Assembly (NCBI GenBank): GCA_024707305.1
Contig: JANPZZ010000009.1
Location: 186,001 to 250,000, forward strand
DNA: 64,000 nt
Reading direction: 5' to 3'
Source: Chitinophagaceae bacterium
GTDB lineage: Bacteria; Bacteroidota; Bacteroidia; Chitinophagales; Chitinophagaceae
The position numbers and the translations under genes were made by a program. Shown here piece after piece: positions 26,893-36,750 of this stretch (the stretch's first letter is position 1; the number at the start of each line of letters is the position of its first letter). The notes beneath the pieces were generated by a model that did no database searches, was not told the origin of the DNA, and worked only from the letters and a program-made list of their open reading frames with translations.

Positions 26893-29369
26893 ATGAAGCC
26901 GCGCCTTAGTTTACTGTTTTTTTTGTTGATGTTCTTCTCGCTGGAATCCCTTGCCCAGAAGAATGCGGCTACTGTTTCGGGTTTTGTGGTGGATGAAACC
27001 GAGCAGCCGATGGCGGGTGTTTCGGTTTTGATATTAGGTCGACAAAGCGGCATTACCACTAACGATTCTGGCTATTTTTCCATTAAAGTTCCTTCAGGCC
27101 GCGCATTCGCAATTGAATTTTCTTTTACAGGTTATCGCACAGAACAACGGAATTTTCTTTTGAGTGAAGACGAATCCGAAATGGTGCGAATCCGGTTGAT
27201 TAAAGGAGAAACTACTTTGTCAGAAGTGATCGTGCGCGACCAGCGCGACCGCAAAGAAACCGGACTCATACGACCCAATCCCAAAAGTGTAATCAATCTT
27301 CCTTCGGTTACCACCGGTGTGGAAAGCATGATAAAAATATTTGTAGGTTCCAACAACGAGCTCACTTCGCAGTATACCGTACGGGGTGGCAGCTACGATG
27401 AGAATCTCGTGTATGTAAACGATTTTGAAGTATTCCGCCCCTATCTCGTTCGCAATGGCCAACAGGAAGGATTGAGTTTTATCAATCCTGAAATGGTGCG
27501 TAACATCAATTTTTATAATGGCGGCTTCCAGGCGCGCTACGGCGACAAGATGAGTAGCGTGCTCGATATTCAATATAAGCAACCCAAACGATTTGGCGGG
27601 AGTGCTTATGTGGGCATTCTTGAGCAGGGACTGCACCTGGAAGGTTCGTCCACCGATCAAAAGTGGGGCTACCTCGTAGGTGCACGTAACCGCAGCAACC
27701 GCAATCTGTTGGGCAAACAGGAAACGCAAGGCAACTATGTTCCATCTTCTTCCGACATCCAGGGTTTGCTGCATTATCAAATCAACAAACGCTGGCGCGC
27801 TGAATTGTTTGGCAACTACAGTATGTCGAAGTTTTCGCTGAATCCTGAATTTAGTCAGCTTACTTCATCTGTCTACTCACCATATTTCACCGCAAACCTC
27901 GGGCTTGATATTTATTTCGCCGGACAGGAACGTGACCAGTACCAGACAAACATGCTGGGACTGTCTTTTATTAACCAGGTAAATAGCAACCTGCGATTGA
28001 AATGGATGGTGAGCCGTTTTGAAAATGACGAACAGGAAAATATCGATATACAGGGAGCTTATCTTTTTGGCGACCGCGATTTCGATCAGGGTTCGGCGGA
28101 GATTGTAAATCCCCTGGGTGCAGGCGTTTTTCACCAGTATGCACGCAATGCGTTAAATATTCAAAACTGGAATTTCTCCCACAAAGGATATCTTGATAAA
28201 AGAAACCACCATATCCAATGGGGTGCATCATATGATCGTACGAACATTAAAGACAAATTGCACGAGTGGGAATACCAGGATTCTGCCGGTTATAGTATTC
28301 CCTTTCATCCCGACATGTTGCAGTTAAGTAAATTACTGCGCAGCAATGCAGATTTCAATATTGATAAATTCTCGGGATTTATTCAGGACAACTGGCGCCT
28401 GGGTGATACGGCCAGCCAGGTGACGATCTCCACCGGCTTGCGTTTTCATTACAATACCTTAAACGAGCAATTGCTGTTGTCGCCAAGAATATCAGCCAGC
28501 CTGCAACCCAACTGGAAACGGGATATCATTTTCCGTGCAGCGCTGGGGGCTTATCACCAGCCTTCTTTCTATCGCGAAATCCGTCGCTATGATGGTAGCC
28601 TGAATATGGACATCAAAGCGCAGCAAAGCCTGCAGGGGGTGTTAGGATTTGATTACAGCTTTACCGGCTTTGGTCGCCCCATGCGCTGGACTACCGAGGC
28701 GTACTATAAACACATGTGGGATGTTGTTCCTTACGACATTGATAATGTGCGTATGCGTTACTTTGGTGAAAACAGTGCAAAAGCATATGCAATGGGTGTG
28801 GAAATGCGCTTACATGGTGAACTCGTGAAAGATGCCGAAAGCTGGATCAGCCTCGGTTTCATGAATACGAAAAAGAAGACATCAAAGGCGACACGTATAA
28901 AAATTATACGCTGGATGATTATAACCGTCCTATCGACAGTGTAACGTTGGAGAAAGGTTGGGTACGCCGCCCAACAGATCGAAGGATTACTTTTGGTATG
29001 TTTTTCCAGGATTACCTGGCTACCAACAAGAACCTGAAGATGTATCTGAACCTGTTATACGGTAGCAATCTGCCTTATAATATTCCCAACAGTGTAAAGT
29101 ATCGGAATGCGCTGGAGATACCAAGTTATATCCGTGTGGATATTGGCTTCAGTGCATTGTTGCTCGACAGTGATCGTAGTCGCCGCCGCAGCCATAGTCC
29201 TTTCCTTGGTTTCGATAATATCTGGGCGAGTTTAGAAGTTTTCAATCTTATCGACCGCGACAATACCATTTCTTACCTGTTGATTAAAGATTTTTCAAAC
29301 ACCACCTATACAATGCCGCAGCGGCTTACGCCGAGGTTGTTGAATTTTAAGATTGTTGCGCGATGGTGA
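26893..29369 (+). CDS. TonB-dependent receptor-like outer-membrane protein with carboxypeptidase-regulatory domain, one frameshift
   Basis: About 825 residues joined. Signal peptide (MKPRLSLLFFLLMFFSLESL then AQ), a carboxypeptidase-regulatory-like beta-sandwich (VSGFVVDETEQPMAGVSV ... DSGYFSIKVPSG), a TonB plug domain (YTVRGGSYDENLVYVNDFEV ... RYGDKMSSVLDI) and a long beta-barrel ending RLLNFKIVARW, with a terminal aromatic as expected for an outer-membrane barrel. The frame breaks in the A5 run 28870-28874; six A give GFMNTKKEDIKGDTY. No SusD partner follows, so it is not an ordinary polysaccharide-utilisation pair; its substrate is unknown. Confidence 0.85.
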
Positions 29370-29384
29370 GAGGCGTTAGACCTT

Positions 29385-29535
29385 ATGTAGGGACACGCTG
29401 TATGTAGTGACGCGCTGTTTGTAGTGACGCGCTGTAAGTAGTGACGCGCTGTAAGTAGTGACGCGCTGTAAGTAGTGACGCGCTGTAAGTAGTGACGCGC
29501 TGTAAGTAGTGACGCGCTGCAGCGCGTCACTACGG
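29385..29535. repeat. 17-bp tandem repeat ending in a perfect palindrome
   Basis: About seven copies of a 17-bp unit (GTAGTGACGCGCTGTAA with variants) follow each other directly. The last copy merges into the perfect palindrome GTAGTGACGCGCTG-CAGCGCGTCACTAC. A second, isolated copy of that palindrome lies at 39857-39886. Confidence 0.85.
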
Positions 29536-29549
29536 CTTAATTTTTACCG

Positions 29550-29690
29550 TAAAAAATCTGTGCCATCTGTGATCCAATCCGTGTAAATCTGTGTGAACCC
29601 TTTTCGGATATCAGGTTGACGTAATCTTGAGAGAATTTCACACAGATTTACACGGATTGAATCACAGATTTACACGGATTCAGCTTAGAA
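29550..29690. repeat. CACAGATTTACACGGATT repeats in inverted orientation
   Basis: AATCCGTGTAAATCTGTGTG (about 29577-29596) faces CACACAGATTTACACGGATT (about 29639-29658), followed by a second direct CACAGATTTACACGGATT. This can form a long hairpin with a loop of about 40 nt. Related sequence at 46065-46110. Confidence 0.75.
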
Positions 29691-29767
29691 TCTATTCCCA
29701 CAATTGTTCTTATCGGTTTCCCACATTTGTGAATAATTACATATCTCCCTTTTCAACTGCAAAATCT

Positions 29768-29775
29768 TATATTTG
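29768..29775 (+). promoter_or_regulatory. candidate -7 promoter element for phoH
   Basis: TATATTTG fits TAnnTTTG about 100 bp upstream of the phoH start. No well-spaced TTTG is visible. Confidence 0.4.
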
Positions 29776-29871
29776 GAAAGAGAGGGTAAGGCTTCTGTAA
29801 AGGTTCAGAAGACGATACGAAACCCGGCATTTACCCTCCGCCGGTTTGTTTTATGTTTAAATTAATCCGCA

Positions 29872-30887
29872 TTGACTGAAACGATCATCAATCTCGAAAC
29901 GGTGAATCCCATCGAGTTCTTCGGCGTTAACAATGGCAAACTAGACATCTTAAAGAAAAAATTCCCCTTATTAAAAATTCTCTCGCGCGGTACGCAGATA
30001 AAGCTGAGCGGATCGCCGGAACAAATTGAAAGTGCCCGTGAAAAGATCGAACTCATTGTTTCGTATCTCGAACGTAATGGGCATATGAGTGAGAACTATT
30101 TTGAACAGGTGCTGGGTGGCGATGATGCAGAAACGGTGGACCACTTTGTAGAACGAAATCCGAATGAAGTACTGGTATTTGGCCCCAATGGCAAATCTGT
30201 ACGTGCGCGCACTGCCAACCAGAAACGGCTGGTGGAAGTTGCTGAAAAAAATGATATCGTATTTGCCATCGGTCCGGCCGGCACAGGTAAAACCTATACT
30301 GCTGTTGCGTTGGCGGTACGTGCCCTGAAGAACAAACAGGTGAAAAAAGATTATCCTTACGCGCCCCGCGGTGGAAGCCGGCGAAAGCCTTGGTTTCCTG
30401 CCCGGCGATCTGAAGGAAAAAATCGATCCCTACCTGCGCCCCCTTTATGATGCGCTGGATGACATGATACCCGCCGATAAACTCGGGTATTATATGACCA
30501 CCCGCACCATTGAAATTGCGCCGCTGGCATATATGCGCGGTCGTACGCTCGACAATGCCTTTATTATTTTGGATGAAGCGCAAAAACTCGACCGATCTGC
30601 AATTGAAAATGTTCCTCACCCGTATTGGAGCAAACGCAAAAGCGATCATTACCGGCGATATGACACAGGTGGATTTACCGCGCAACCAGAAAAGCGGACT
30701 GGCCACAGCCGTACGCATCCTGCAGAATATCGACGGCATCGCCCATATTCAGCTCGATGAAGAAGATGTGGTACGTCACCGCCTTGTGAAACATATCCTG
30801 CGTGCATACAACCGGGAGCATGAAAAGGAATTTCCAGAACAACATGCGCCCATCCCAATTACCAAAAAGGAGAAGCCAAAGGAATAG
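29872..30887 (+). CDS. phoH: PhoH family P-loop ATPase, two frameshifts
   Basis: About 338 residues joined, starting at TTG 29872 because no in-frame ATG precedes the conserved region. An N-terminal KH-like segment ([18 protein letters not shown]) leads to the ATPase core: Walker [36 protein letters not shown], Walker [11 protein letters not shown] and [20 protein letters not shown]. Break one is in the A6 run 30343-30348; five A give [15 protein letters not shown]. Break two is in the A5 run 30582-30586; four A give [14 protein letters not shown]. PhoH-like proteins are linked to RNA metabolism and phosphate stress; often near ybeY, which is not seen here. Confidence 0.92.
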
Positions 30888-30915
30888 AACTCTAAAGATT
30901 TAGTACTTTGCAGGA

Positions 30916-31335
30916 ATGAAACAAACTATTACGCTTTCATTCCTGCTTTTTTTTGCCCTGGCCTGTGGCGATGATAAAAAAAAGGAAATGGCTGGCGAAA
31001 ACGCCGCCGATGCCGCAAGCAGTTTTATCCGCGCTGCCCTGGATGGCGATTATGAAAAAGCCAAACATTATATGCTGCAGGATTCAGTCAATCTCGAAGA
31101 CCTGAATACAGCCATTCGCCTGCACGAACGACTTACTCCTGAAGAACGCACCAAATACCGCGAATCAAGTATCCGCATTTTTACAAACCGCGCATTGAAT
31201 GATTCGGCGAATATCATCACCTATTCAAACAGCTTCCGCAATCGCAAAGATTCATTGCTGGTAGTGCGTGTGGGAGAACAATGGATGGTTGATTTCAAAT
31301 ACATTTTCCAACATAAAACCGACAGCCTTCCCTGA
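30916..31335 (+). CDS. small lipoprotein, DUF4878-like
   Basis: 139 residues with a lipoprotein signal (MKQTITLSFLLFFALACGDD). The mature domain (AASSFIRAALDGDYEKAKHY ... WMVDFKYIF) has the cystatin/NTF2-like pattern of DUF4878-type proteins: an N-terminal helix with DGDYEKA then beta-strands ending in a Trp-containing strand. Function unknown; envelope-located. Its TGA stop overlaps the ATG of crcB, so the two are translationally coupled, and it lies 28 bp after phoH. Confidence 0.75.
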   Translation: MKQTITLSFLLFFALACGDDKKKEMAGENAADAASSFIRAALDGDYEKAKHYMLQDSVNLEDLNTAIRLHERLTPEERTKYRESSIRIFTNRALNDSANIITYSNSFRNRKDSLLVVRVGEQWMVDFKYIFQHKTDSLP

Positions 31336-31703
31336 TGCAGGCAGTAATACTCGTAGGCCTGGGTGGTGCCATCGGCAGTATGGCACGTTTCCTTATTAGC
31401 CGCGTCATGACGCAGGCGATTCCACATGCATTTCCATGGGGTACTTTTTTCGTGAACATCACGGGGTGTTTTTTGATTGGACTTGTCTTTTCGCTGTATA
31501 CAAAAGGAGTTGTTGCCAGCGACAACCTCCGTTTCTTTTTAATGGCAGGTATTTGCGGCGGCTTTACCACATTTTCCGCCTTCACATTAGAAGGCATGGC
31601 CCTGATCCGTGAAAATAAACACGGTCTCTTCTTCCTTTACATGGCCGCCTCTGTGTTAGGCGGTTTGGCGGCTACCTGGCTGGGCATACGCATTCGCGGG
31701 TGA
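31335..31703 (+). CDS. crcB: fluoride efflux channel CrcB/Fluc
   Basis: 122 residues, four membrane helices. Fluc channels are dual-topology dimers that export fluoride. Visible motifs: GGAIGSMARFLIS, PWGTFFVNITGCFLIG and the signature GGFTTFSAFTLE. The start overlaps the stop of the upstream lipoprotein gene (TGATG). No fluoride riboswitch is apparent; the gene appears to be carried in the phoH-lipoprotein operon. Confidence 0.94.
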   Translation: MQAVILVGLGGAIGSMARFLISRVMTQAIPHAFPWGTFFVNITGCFLIGLVFSLYTKGVVASDNLRFFLMAGICGGFTTFSAFTLEGMALIRENKHGLFFLYMAASVLGGLAATWLGIRIRG

Positions 31704-31742
31704 GAAATAAATACGGACTCCTGACGGCGGGAAACTCTCCGT

Positions 31743-31771
31743 TTTGAATTACCCACAATCGTTTACCTTTG
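31743..31771 (+). promoter_or_regulatory. Bacteroidota promoter of ppa
   Basis: TTTG (31743-31746), 17-bp spacer, then TACCTTTG (31764-31771): both consensus elements at the normal distance. It lies 50 bp upstream of the ppa start and is the best promoter I can see in the window. Confidence 0.65.
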
Positions 31772-31820
31772 CCTTTCGCAGCACAACTGCAATAACCTTA
31801 ACCGCAAACCCTTATCAATC

Positions 31821-32360
31821 ATGCTTACAGTACATCACCCCTGGCACGGCGTAAACTATGGTGAAGGGGCTCCCAGCCAGGTCAATGCGCTTATTGAAAT
31901 TCCCCAGGGCTCAAGAGCCAAGTATGAAGTTGATAAGGACTCGGGTTTGCTGAAACTCGACCGGGTCATTTATTCTTCTTTCCACTACCCCGTCAACTAT
32001 GGTTTTATTCCCCAAACACTCGGGCAGGATCATGATCCGCTCGATATACTCGTGCTCTGCTCCCAGCCTATTGCTTCATTGTGTTTGATTGAAGCCAATG
32101 TAATTGGCAATATGCAAATGATCGACAGCGGACAGATGGATGACAAAATTATTGCAGTAGCGGCAAAAGATCCATCGGTTAACCATTATACCAGCATGGG
32201 TCATCTGCCCCAACATTTTTTATTAGAGCTAAGGAACTTTTTTGAACAATACAAAGTGCTGGAGAATAAAAAAGTGTTGATCGATAATTTTCAGGACAAG
32301 GATACCGCCTGTAAAATCATACAGGATGCAATTGATTTATATAAAACTACATTTAAGTAA
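31821..32360 (+). CDS. ppa: inorganic pyrophosphatase (soluble, family I)
   Basis: 179 residues, intact. Hydrolyses pyrophosphate to two phosphates in the cytosol and so pulls biosynthetic reactions forward. The family signature is close to complete: QDHDPLDILVLC, with the catalytic Asp residues; KYEVDKDSG, YPVNYGFIPQT and AAKDP are also typical. Slightly divergent at the N-terminus (MLTVHHPWHGVNYGE). Own promoter, with a TauE-like gene 29 bp downstream. Confidence 0.95.
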   Translation: MLTVHHPWHGVNYGEGAPSQVNALIEIPQGSRAKYEVDKDSGLLKLDRVIYSSFHYPVNYGFIPQTLGQDHDPLDILVLCSQPIASLCLIEANVIGNMQMIDSGQMDDKIIAVAAKDPSVNHYTSMGHLPQHFLLELRNFFEQYKVLENKKVLIDNFQDKDTACKIIQDAIDLYKTTFK

Positions 32361-32389
32361 TAGTTGTGCGCTCCACCCAAAACAAAAAT

Positions 32390-32806
32390 ATGGATAGTAC
32401 CGTGCTGATCACGCTGCTGATCATTGGCCTTGCTGCCGGCCTGCTTTCAGGACTGGTTGGCGTAGGCGGGGGCATCATCCTGGTACCAGCCCTCGTGATC
32501 TTCCTTCATTACACACAACACCAGGCACAGGGCACCTCACTGGGCGTGCTTACATTTCCCGTAGTGATTCTCGGCTTCTTACATTATTACCAATCCTCCA
32601 AAGGCGGTGCTGCACCCATTGATATGCGCGTGATCGGCGTACTCGCTGTAAGCTTTCTTGCAGGAAGTTATTTTGGTAGTGTAATCGCGTTAAAGATCAA
32701 CCAGGAAATGTTAAAAAAAATATTTGCGATCATTTTATTGTTTTCTGCGTTTAAATTGCTGGCGTGGGACGAGGTTGTCGTGCGGTGGTTCAAAAACATT
32801 TTCTGA
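32390..32806 (+). CDS. half-size TauE/SafE-family membrane transporter
   Basis: 138 residues from ATG 32390. Four membrane helices with the TauE motif GLLSGLVGVGGGIILVPAL at the N-terminus. Full TauE/SafE proteins have about 250 residues and two such halves; this is one half only, so it would have to act as a dimer. The family exports sulfite, taurine-derived sulfonates or similar anions; the substrate is unknown. The stop lies just before the ATG of the next gene (32808), showing tight coupling. Confidence 0.85.
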   Translation: MDSTVLITLLIIGLAAGLLSGLVGVGGGIILVPALVIFLHYTQHQAQGTSLGVLTFPVVILGFLHYYQSSKGGAAPIDMRVIGVLAVSFLAGSYFGSVIALKINQEMLKKIFAIILLFSAFKLLAWDEVVVRWFKNIF

Positions 32807-32807
32807 T

Positions 32808-33447
32808 ATGACCCGTTGCTTACTGCTTTTGCTTCTCTTATTGTTTTTAAAAACTTCTCCCGTGGGGGCACAGCAGCAGCTTGTGGACTTTACAAAAATC
32901 TATTTTCGCTCCAACCCTTTTTCAGGAACCATGCGTCAGTTCCTGGAGCATCTGTTGAACGATAAGGAAATACAGGACAAAAAAATACAACATCGTACAC
33001 GCGACCAGCTCTTTTCTTTTTCCGGACGTTATAATAAATACCCTAAATTCTTTTTCGTTCCCGACAGCGTACGAGTCGTATTGTTGGAAACAACAACGCC
33101 CCGCGCCGATGATATCAGTAAGGTAGATACCACCATGCTTTACCAGATCAGTGCATATGGCATACCCGGCCCAAAAGGCCAGCGGGAAGTTGTTCGCGAA
33201 TGGGAAAAAAATTAAACGCGCCTGGTCAAAGAAATTCTTCGATAAGGAAGAAGAAGATATCGTTAAAGACAACGTTGTTACAGGAAAATTAGTGCACTAT
33301 TTCCTGCCGTTGTATACACTCAGCCCTTTGACCATTGGATGGACAACTGTTCAGAATCCTGAAAGAACGGTTTTAACCATTACGCTGCGGTTAAAACAGC
33401 AGGAAGAATACGTGAACTTACCGGGGGCGCTTAACAATTCGCAATGA
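32808..33447 (+). CDS. hypothetical secreted protein, one frameshift
   Basis: About 213 residues joined. Signal peptide MTRCLLLLLLLLFLKTSPVG then AQQQ. The mature part is basic and beta-prone, with no domain I recognise. The frame breaks in the A7 run 33205-33211; six A give REWEKIKRAWSKKFFDKEEE, a highly charged helix. It follows the TauE-like gene directly and its last 30 bp overlap the convergent NlpC/P60 gene. Confidence 0.65.
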
Positions 33448-34185
33448 GTGTGTGCGTTTCCCCGTTTCCACATTTATAATTCCCTTTTTATCGATCGTAT
33501 CAATCCGCACTTTGCCGGCAGCATGAATTATCTTTTCGCTGGATAATAAAATACCGACGTGCACAATTTCATCACGGTCATCGAAAAAGGCGAGATCGCC
33601 GGGCATCACATCTTTTAATCGCTTAACAGTTTCACCTTCCTGTGCCTGTTGCCATGCGTCGCGCGGGAGGTCGATTCCCAATTGTTTAAAAACAACCTGT
33701 GTAAACCCGCTACAATCTACGCCCATAATTGTACGGCCACCCCAGAGATAAGGCGCATTCAACCAGGCGGATGTTGTTTGCCACAATCTTTCCGAATCAA
33801 ATTTTTCAACCGGCCGTTTGATGGCATCGCCTTCAAATTGATAGTGAAGATTGCCAATTTTTCCTTCCTGCCCGGCAAGCAATCGCAAGACCGACCCTGC
33901 AGGAACCGACATTGAACTATCGCCGAATTGAACGGATGTAACTGGTGCGGCAGTAATAAATTCTACCGGTGTGCGTGCTTCATTTTCACTCACCATTTCC
34001 AGCATATGTGCAGTAAGCCATCCTTCATACTGGTCATGCAATGACCGCACTTTTATCCAGCCGCCTTTTTTTTCTTTGCAGATTTTTACGGCTTCGCCAA
34101 ACAACAACTGGTTGATCATCTCGGCCTGGTGCCGTGCTTTGCGCCGTACGGGAGCTGCTGGTACTTTTATGATTGCAAATGACAT
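33418..34185 (-). CDS. NlpC/P60 family cysteine peptidase with SH3 domains
   Basis: 255 residues. N-terminal bacterial SH3-like regions (about 10-110) are followed by the C40 peptidase domain with catalytic Cys in GVDCSGFTQVVF, His in EIVHVGILL and the third polar residue in IIHAAGKVRID. Such enzymes cut the gamma-D-Glu-diaminopimelate bond of peptidoglycan stem peptides, as YkfC does. No signal peptide is visible (MSFAIIKVPAAPVRR), so it may be cytosolic and act on recycled muropeptides. The nearby Mur ligase at 38.2-39.6 kb would fit such a recycling role. Confidence 0.9.
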   Translation of the reverse strand: MSFAIIKVPAAPVRRKARHQAEMINQLLFGEAVKICKEKKGGWIKVRSLHDQYEGWLTAHMLEMVSENEARTPVEFITAAPVTSVQFGDSSMSVPAGSVLRLLAGQEGKIGNLHYQFEGDAIKRPVEKFDSERLWQTTSAWLNAPYLWGGRTIMGVDCSGFTQVVFKQLGIDLPRDAWQQAQEGETVKRLKDVMPGDLAFFDDRDEIVHVGILLSSEKIIHAAGKVRIDTIDKKGIINVETGKRTHSLRIVKRPR

Positions 34186-34292
34186 CCGGAAAATTTTCCA
34201 AAATTATTCAAATATTGGCGATCCATTTGTTATGAAATTGTAACCCGGGTGCATCATATTGATGTCCATTCGAAACTAAATGGCTATTTTCA

Positions 34293-34876
34293 TTGGCGAA
34301 CTTGGATAAATACAACCATAAAACCGACCAGGAACTGCTGGAAGATTTCCGCAACGACGGCAATAACGAGTGGCTGGGCATCCTGCTGCAGCGATACACG
34401 ATGTTATTGCTGGGTGTGTGCATGAAATATTTGAAAGATGAAGATGAAGCGCGAGATAGCGTACAACAGATCTTTTTAAAAGTGATACAGGAACTGGGGA
34501 AATACAAAGTGGACTATTTTAAATCCTGGCTCTACATGGTGGCAAAAAATCATTGCCTCATGATCTTACGCGAGCGTCAACGCAAAGGATCCATTTCGCT
34601 GAATGAAGACCTGGTGGCAACGCCCGCAGAAGAAACGGATATAAAACAACTGGAACAAACCGACCTGACGCTTGAATTGGTACAGATAGGTTTAAAGGAA
34701 TTGAACAGCGAGCAGCAGCAATGTGTAATTTTGTTCTACCTTGAAAAAAGAGCTACCAGGAAATCAGCAAAGAAACCGGTTACAACTATTTGCAGGTAAA
34801 AAGTTATATACAGAACGGAAAAAGAAACCTCCGTATCTGGATTGAAAAAAAATTAAAAGAGAATAAGCCCTCCTAA
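34293..34876 (+). CDS. ECF-type RNA polymerase sigma factor, one frameshift
   Basis: About 194 residues joined, starting at TTG 34293. Region 2 (WLGILLQRYTMLLLGVCMKY then DEDEARDSVQQIFLKV, the -10 recognition/core-binding helix) and region 4 (LNSEQQQCVILFYLEK-KSYQEISKETGYNYLQVKSY). The break lies in the A6 run 34744-34749; seven A restore region 4's helix-turn-helix and the tail RNLRIWIEKKLKENK. Without it the protein would lose promoter -35 recognition. Followed 4 bp later by a small membrane protein that is a likely anti-sigma partner. Confidence 0.88.
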
Positions 34877-34880
34877 GGCC

Positions 34881-35240
34881 ATGCAGGAAAAGCTGAAAGA
34901 CATATTGTCCCATCTTTCACAGGATATTGACCAGGAAACCCTCCTGCTGTACCTGCAGGATCAGCTTACGCCTGAAAAACAGCATGAGCTGGAAAAGCAA
35001 CTGGTGGATAATCCTTTTGCCAGCGATGCAATGGAAGGGCTTCGGCAGATACGCGACAAAAAGCAAATCGCCTATATGGTGGAAATGCTCAACCGCGACC
35101 TCAAGAAAAAAACCGAAAAACGCAAAAAACAACGCGACAAACTGCGCCTCCCTGATCAGAGCCAGCTTTATATTACCATTCTGATACTACTCTTGCTGGT
35201 AGTGATTTGTTTTCTTATCATCTATAAGATGAAATCCTGA
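34881..35240 (+). CDS. small single-pass membrane protein, probable anti-sigma partner
   Basis: 119 residues. A cytosolic acidic/helical part (DQETLLLYLQDQLTPEKQHE, resembling the anti-sigma DTLLRYLLGELSPEE pattern), a strongly basic linker (RDLKKKTEKRKKQRDKLR) and one C-terminal membrane helix (LYITILILLLLVVICFLIIY). No zinc-binding Cys/His pair. Its position immediately after an ECF sigma gene and its layout suggest it holds the sigma factor at the membrane; this is inferred from context. Confidence 0.7.
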   Translation: MQEKLKDILSHLSQDIDQETLLLYLQDQLTPEKQHELEKQLVDNPFASDAMEGLRQIRDKKQIAYMVEMLNRDLKKKTEKRKKQRDKLRLPDQSQLYITILILLLLVVICFLIIYKMKS

Positions 35241-35342
35241 TTTGCAATTCCGGTTTGGGATGAATAATATTCGCGGGAATCGATTATTTTCACAACCTAC
35301 TTTATTTCGAATTATCGTTGTAATTCTATAATCCCGTCATTC

Positions 35343-36494
35343 ATGGGCAGGTTAGCTTCTATTGATGTCTTTCGCGCACTTACAATGTTCCTCATGATTT
35401 TTGTAAACGACCTGTGGTCGTTGCAAGGCGTTCCACAATGGCTGCAACATACGCAGGCAATGGAGGACGGTATGGGTTTGTCGGATGTGGTCTTTCCCGC
35501 GTTTCTGTTTATCGTTGGTTTGTCCATTCCTTTTGCCATCACCGGAAGAATCAGGAAGGGCCAATCGGACCAAACCATTCTGGCGCATATTCTTTTCAGG
35601 GGAATAGCTTTGCTGGTAATGGGTTTCTTTCATGTAAACCTCGGCAACTACTCCGATGTGGCATTGCTTCCCCGCACGGTATGGCAGATATTACTCACAA
35701 TTAGTTTCTTCCTGATCTGGCTGGATTATCCGCGGCAACAAAATAAAAAATGGATTTTCCAGGGACTCGGTGTAGCGCTGTTAGCTTTTTTGGCCATCGT
35801 GTACCGGGGTGGAACGGCAGAACAGCCACAATCATTACAGCCACACTGGTGGGGCATTCTCGGCCTCATTGGCTGGGCTTACCTGTTAAGTGGCGTTATC
35901 TATCTGTTTTCAAAAGGAAGCTTAATAGTAAACGCTATTGCCTTTGCGTTTTTCCTGCTCTTTAATATTGCCGCCCAATCGGGCTGGCTCGATTTCCTGC
36001 AACCCATCCGGGAATATATTTGGATTGTTGGCGACGGCAGTTTACCTGCCCTGGTTATGGCAGGTGTGTTGGCTGCGCAACTGTATCACGCAAATAAAAA
36101 CATCTTTCTTCCCTTTATCCTATTATCGGCAGCCTGTGTAGCGGCAGGTTTTATGCTCCGGCCTTATTTTATCATCTCAAAAATCCTGGCCACTCCCTCC
36201 TGGACTTTGATCTGCATCGGTATCAGTCTCGCCGTGTTTACTTTGCTTATTTATATTACCGATGTAAAAAAGAAAGAACACTCGTTTTCGATCATCAAAC
36301 CGGCAGGCACAGCCACACTCACTGCATACTTGCTTCCCTATATCCATTATGCTCTATACAGCATGATTGGTATTACGCTACCGCTTGTATTGAGAACGGG
36401 ATGGGTAGGCATCCTGAAATCGCTGTTGTATGCATTGTTGATTATTCTGATAACAAGACTGCTTGAAAAGAAGCGTTTGAAGTTAAAGATCTAA
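35343..36494 (+). CDS. DUF5009-like / HGSNAT-type multi-pass acyltransferase
   Basis: 383 residues with about ten membrane helices. Starts RLASIDVFRALTMFLMIFVN, the signature of the DUF5009/heparan-alpha-glucosaminide N-acetyltransferase family. In the family an acetyl group is moved across the membrane to a sugar amine; the substrate here is unknown. Conserved polar residues in SDVVFPAFLFIVGLSIPFAI and the C-terminal AGTATLTAYLLPYIHY fit. No frameshift. It stands alone downstream of the sigma/anti-sigma pair. Confidence 0.85.
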   Translation: MGRLASIDVFRALTMFLMIFVNDLWSLQGVPQWLQHTQAMEDGMGLSDVVFPAFLFIVGLSIPFAITGRIRKGQSDQTILAHILFRGIALLVMGFFHVNLGNYSDVALLPRTVWQILLTISFFLIWLDYPRQQNKKWIFQGLGVALLAFLAIVYRGGTAEQPQSLQPHWWGILGLIGWAYLLSGVIYLFSKGSLIVNAIAFAFFLLFNIAAQSGWLDFLQPIREYIWIVGDGSLPALVMAGVLAAQLYHANKNIFLPFILLSAACVAAGFMLRPYFIISKILATPSWTLICIGISLAVFTLLIYITDVKKKEHSFSIIKPAGTATLTAYLLPYIHYALYSMIGITLPLVLRTGWVGILKSLLYALLIILITRLLEKKRLKLKI

Positions 36495-36750
36495 GAAAAT
36501 ACATTCACGGCTTATTTAATTTGTTTGTTCCATCGCATTCCACAGTTTTACCGGTTTTTTATTTTTAAAATCTGTTGGCATGGTTTTTTAAGAGATAGTG
36601 AAGGAGGGTACCTAAAAGTATCTAACCCTTAACCTTTGTTTGCAGAACGGGGGAAAGAATTTACGGAGTGAGTTCCTTTACTTCCCCCATTTCCGCAGAC
36701 GAATAATGATGACCTGAAACATATTTCTCTCACCTTAAAAATCGAGTGTT

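Noticed and set aside
31300-31334. Fluoride riboswitch before crcB
   Set aside because: crcB starts inside the stop codon of the preceding gene; there is no leader that could hold the structure.
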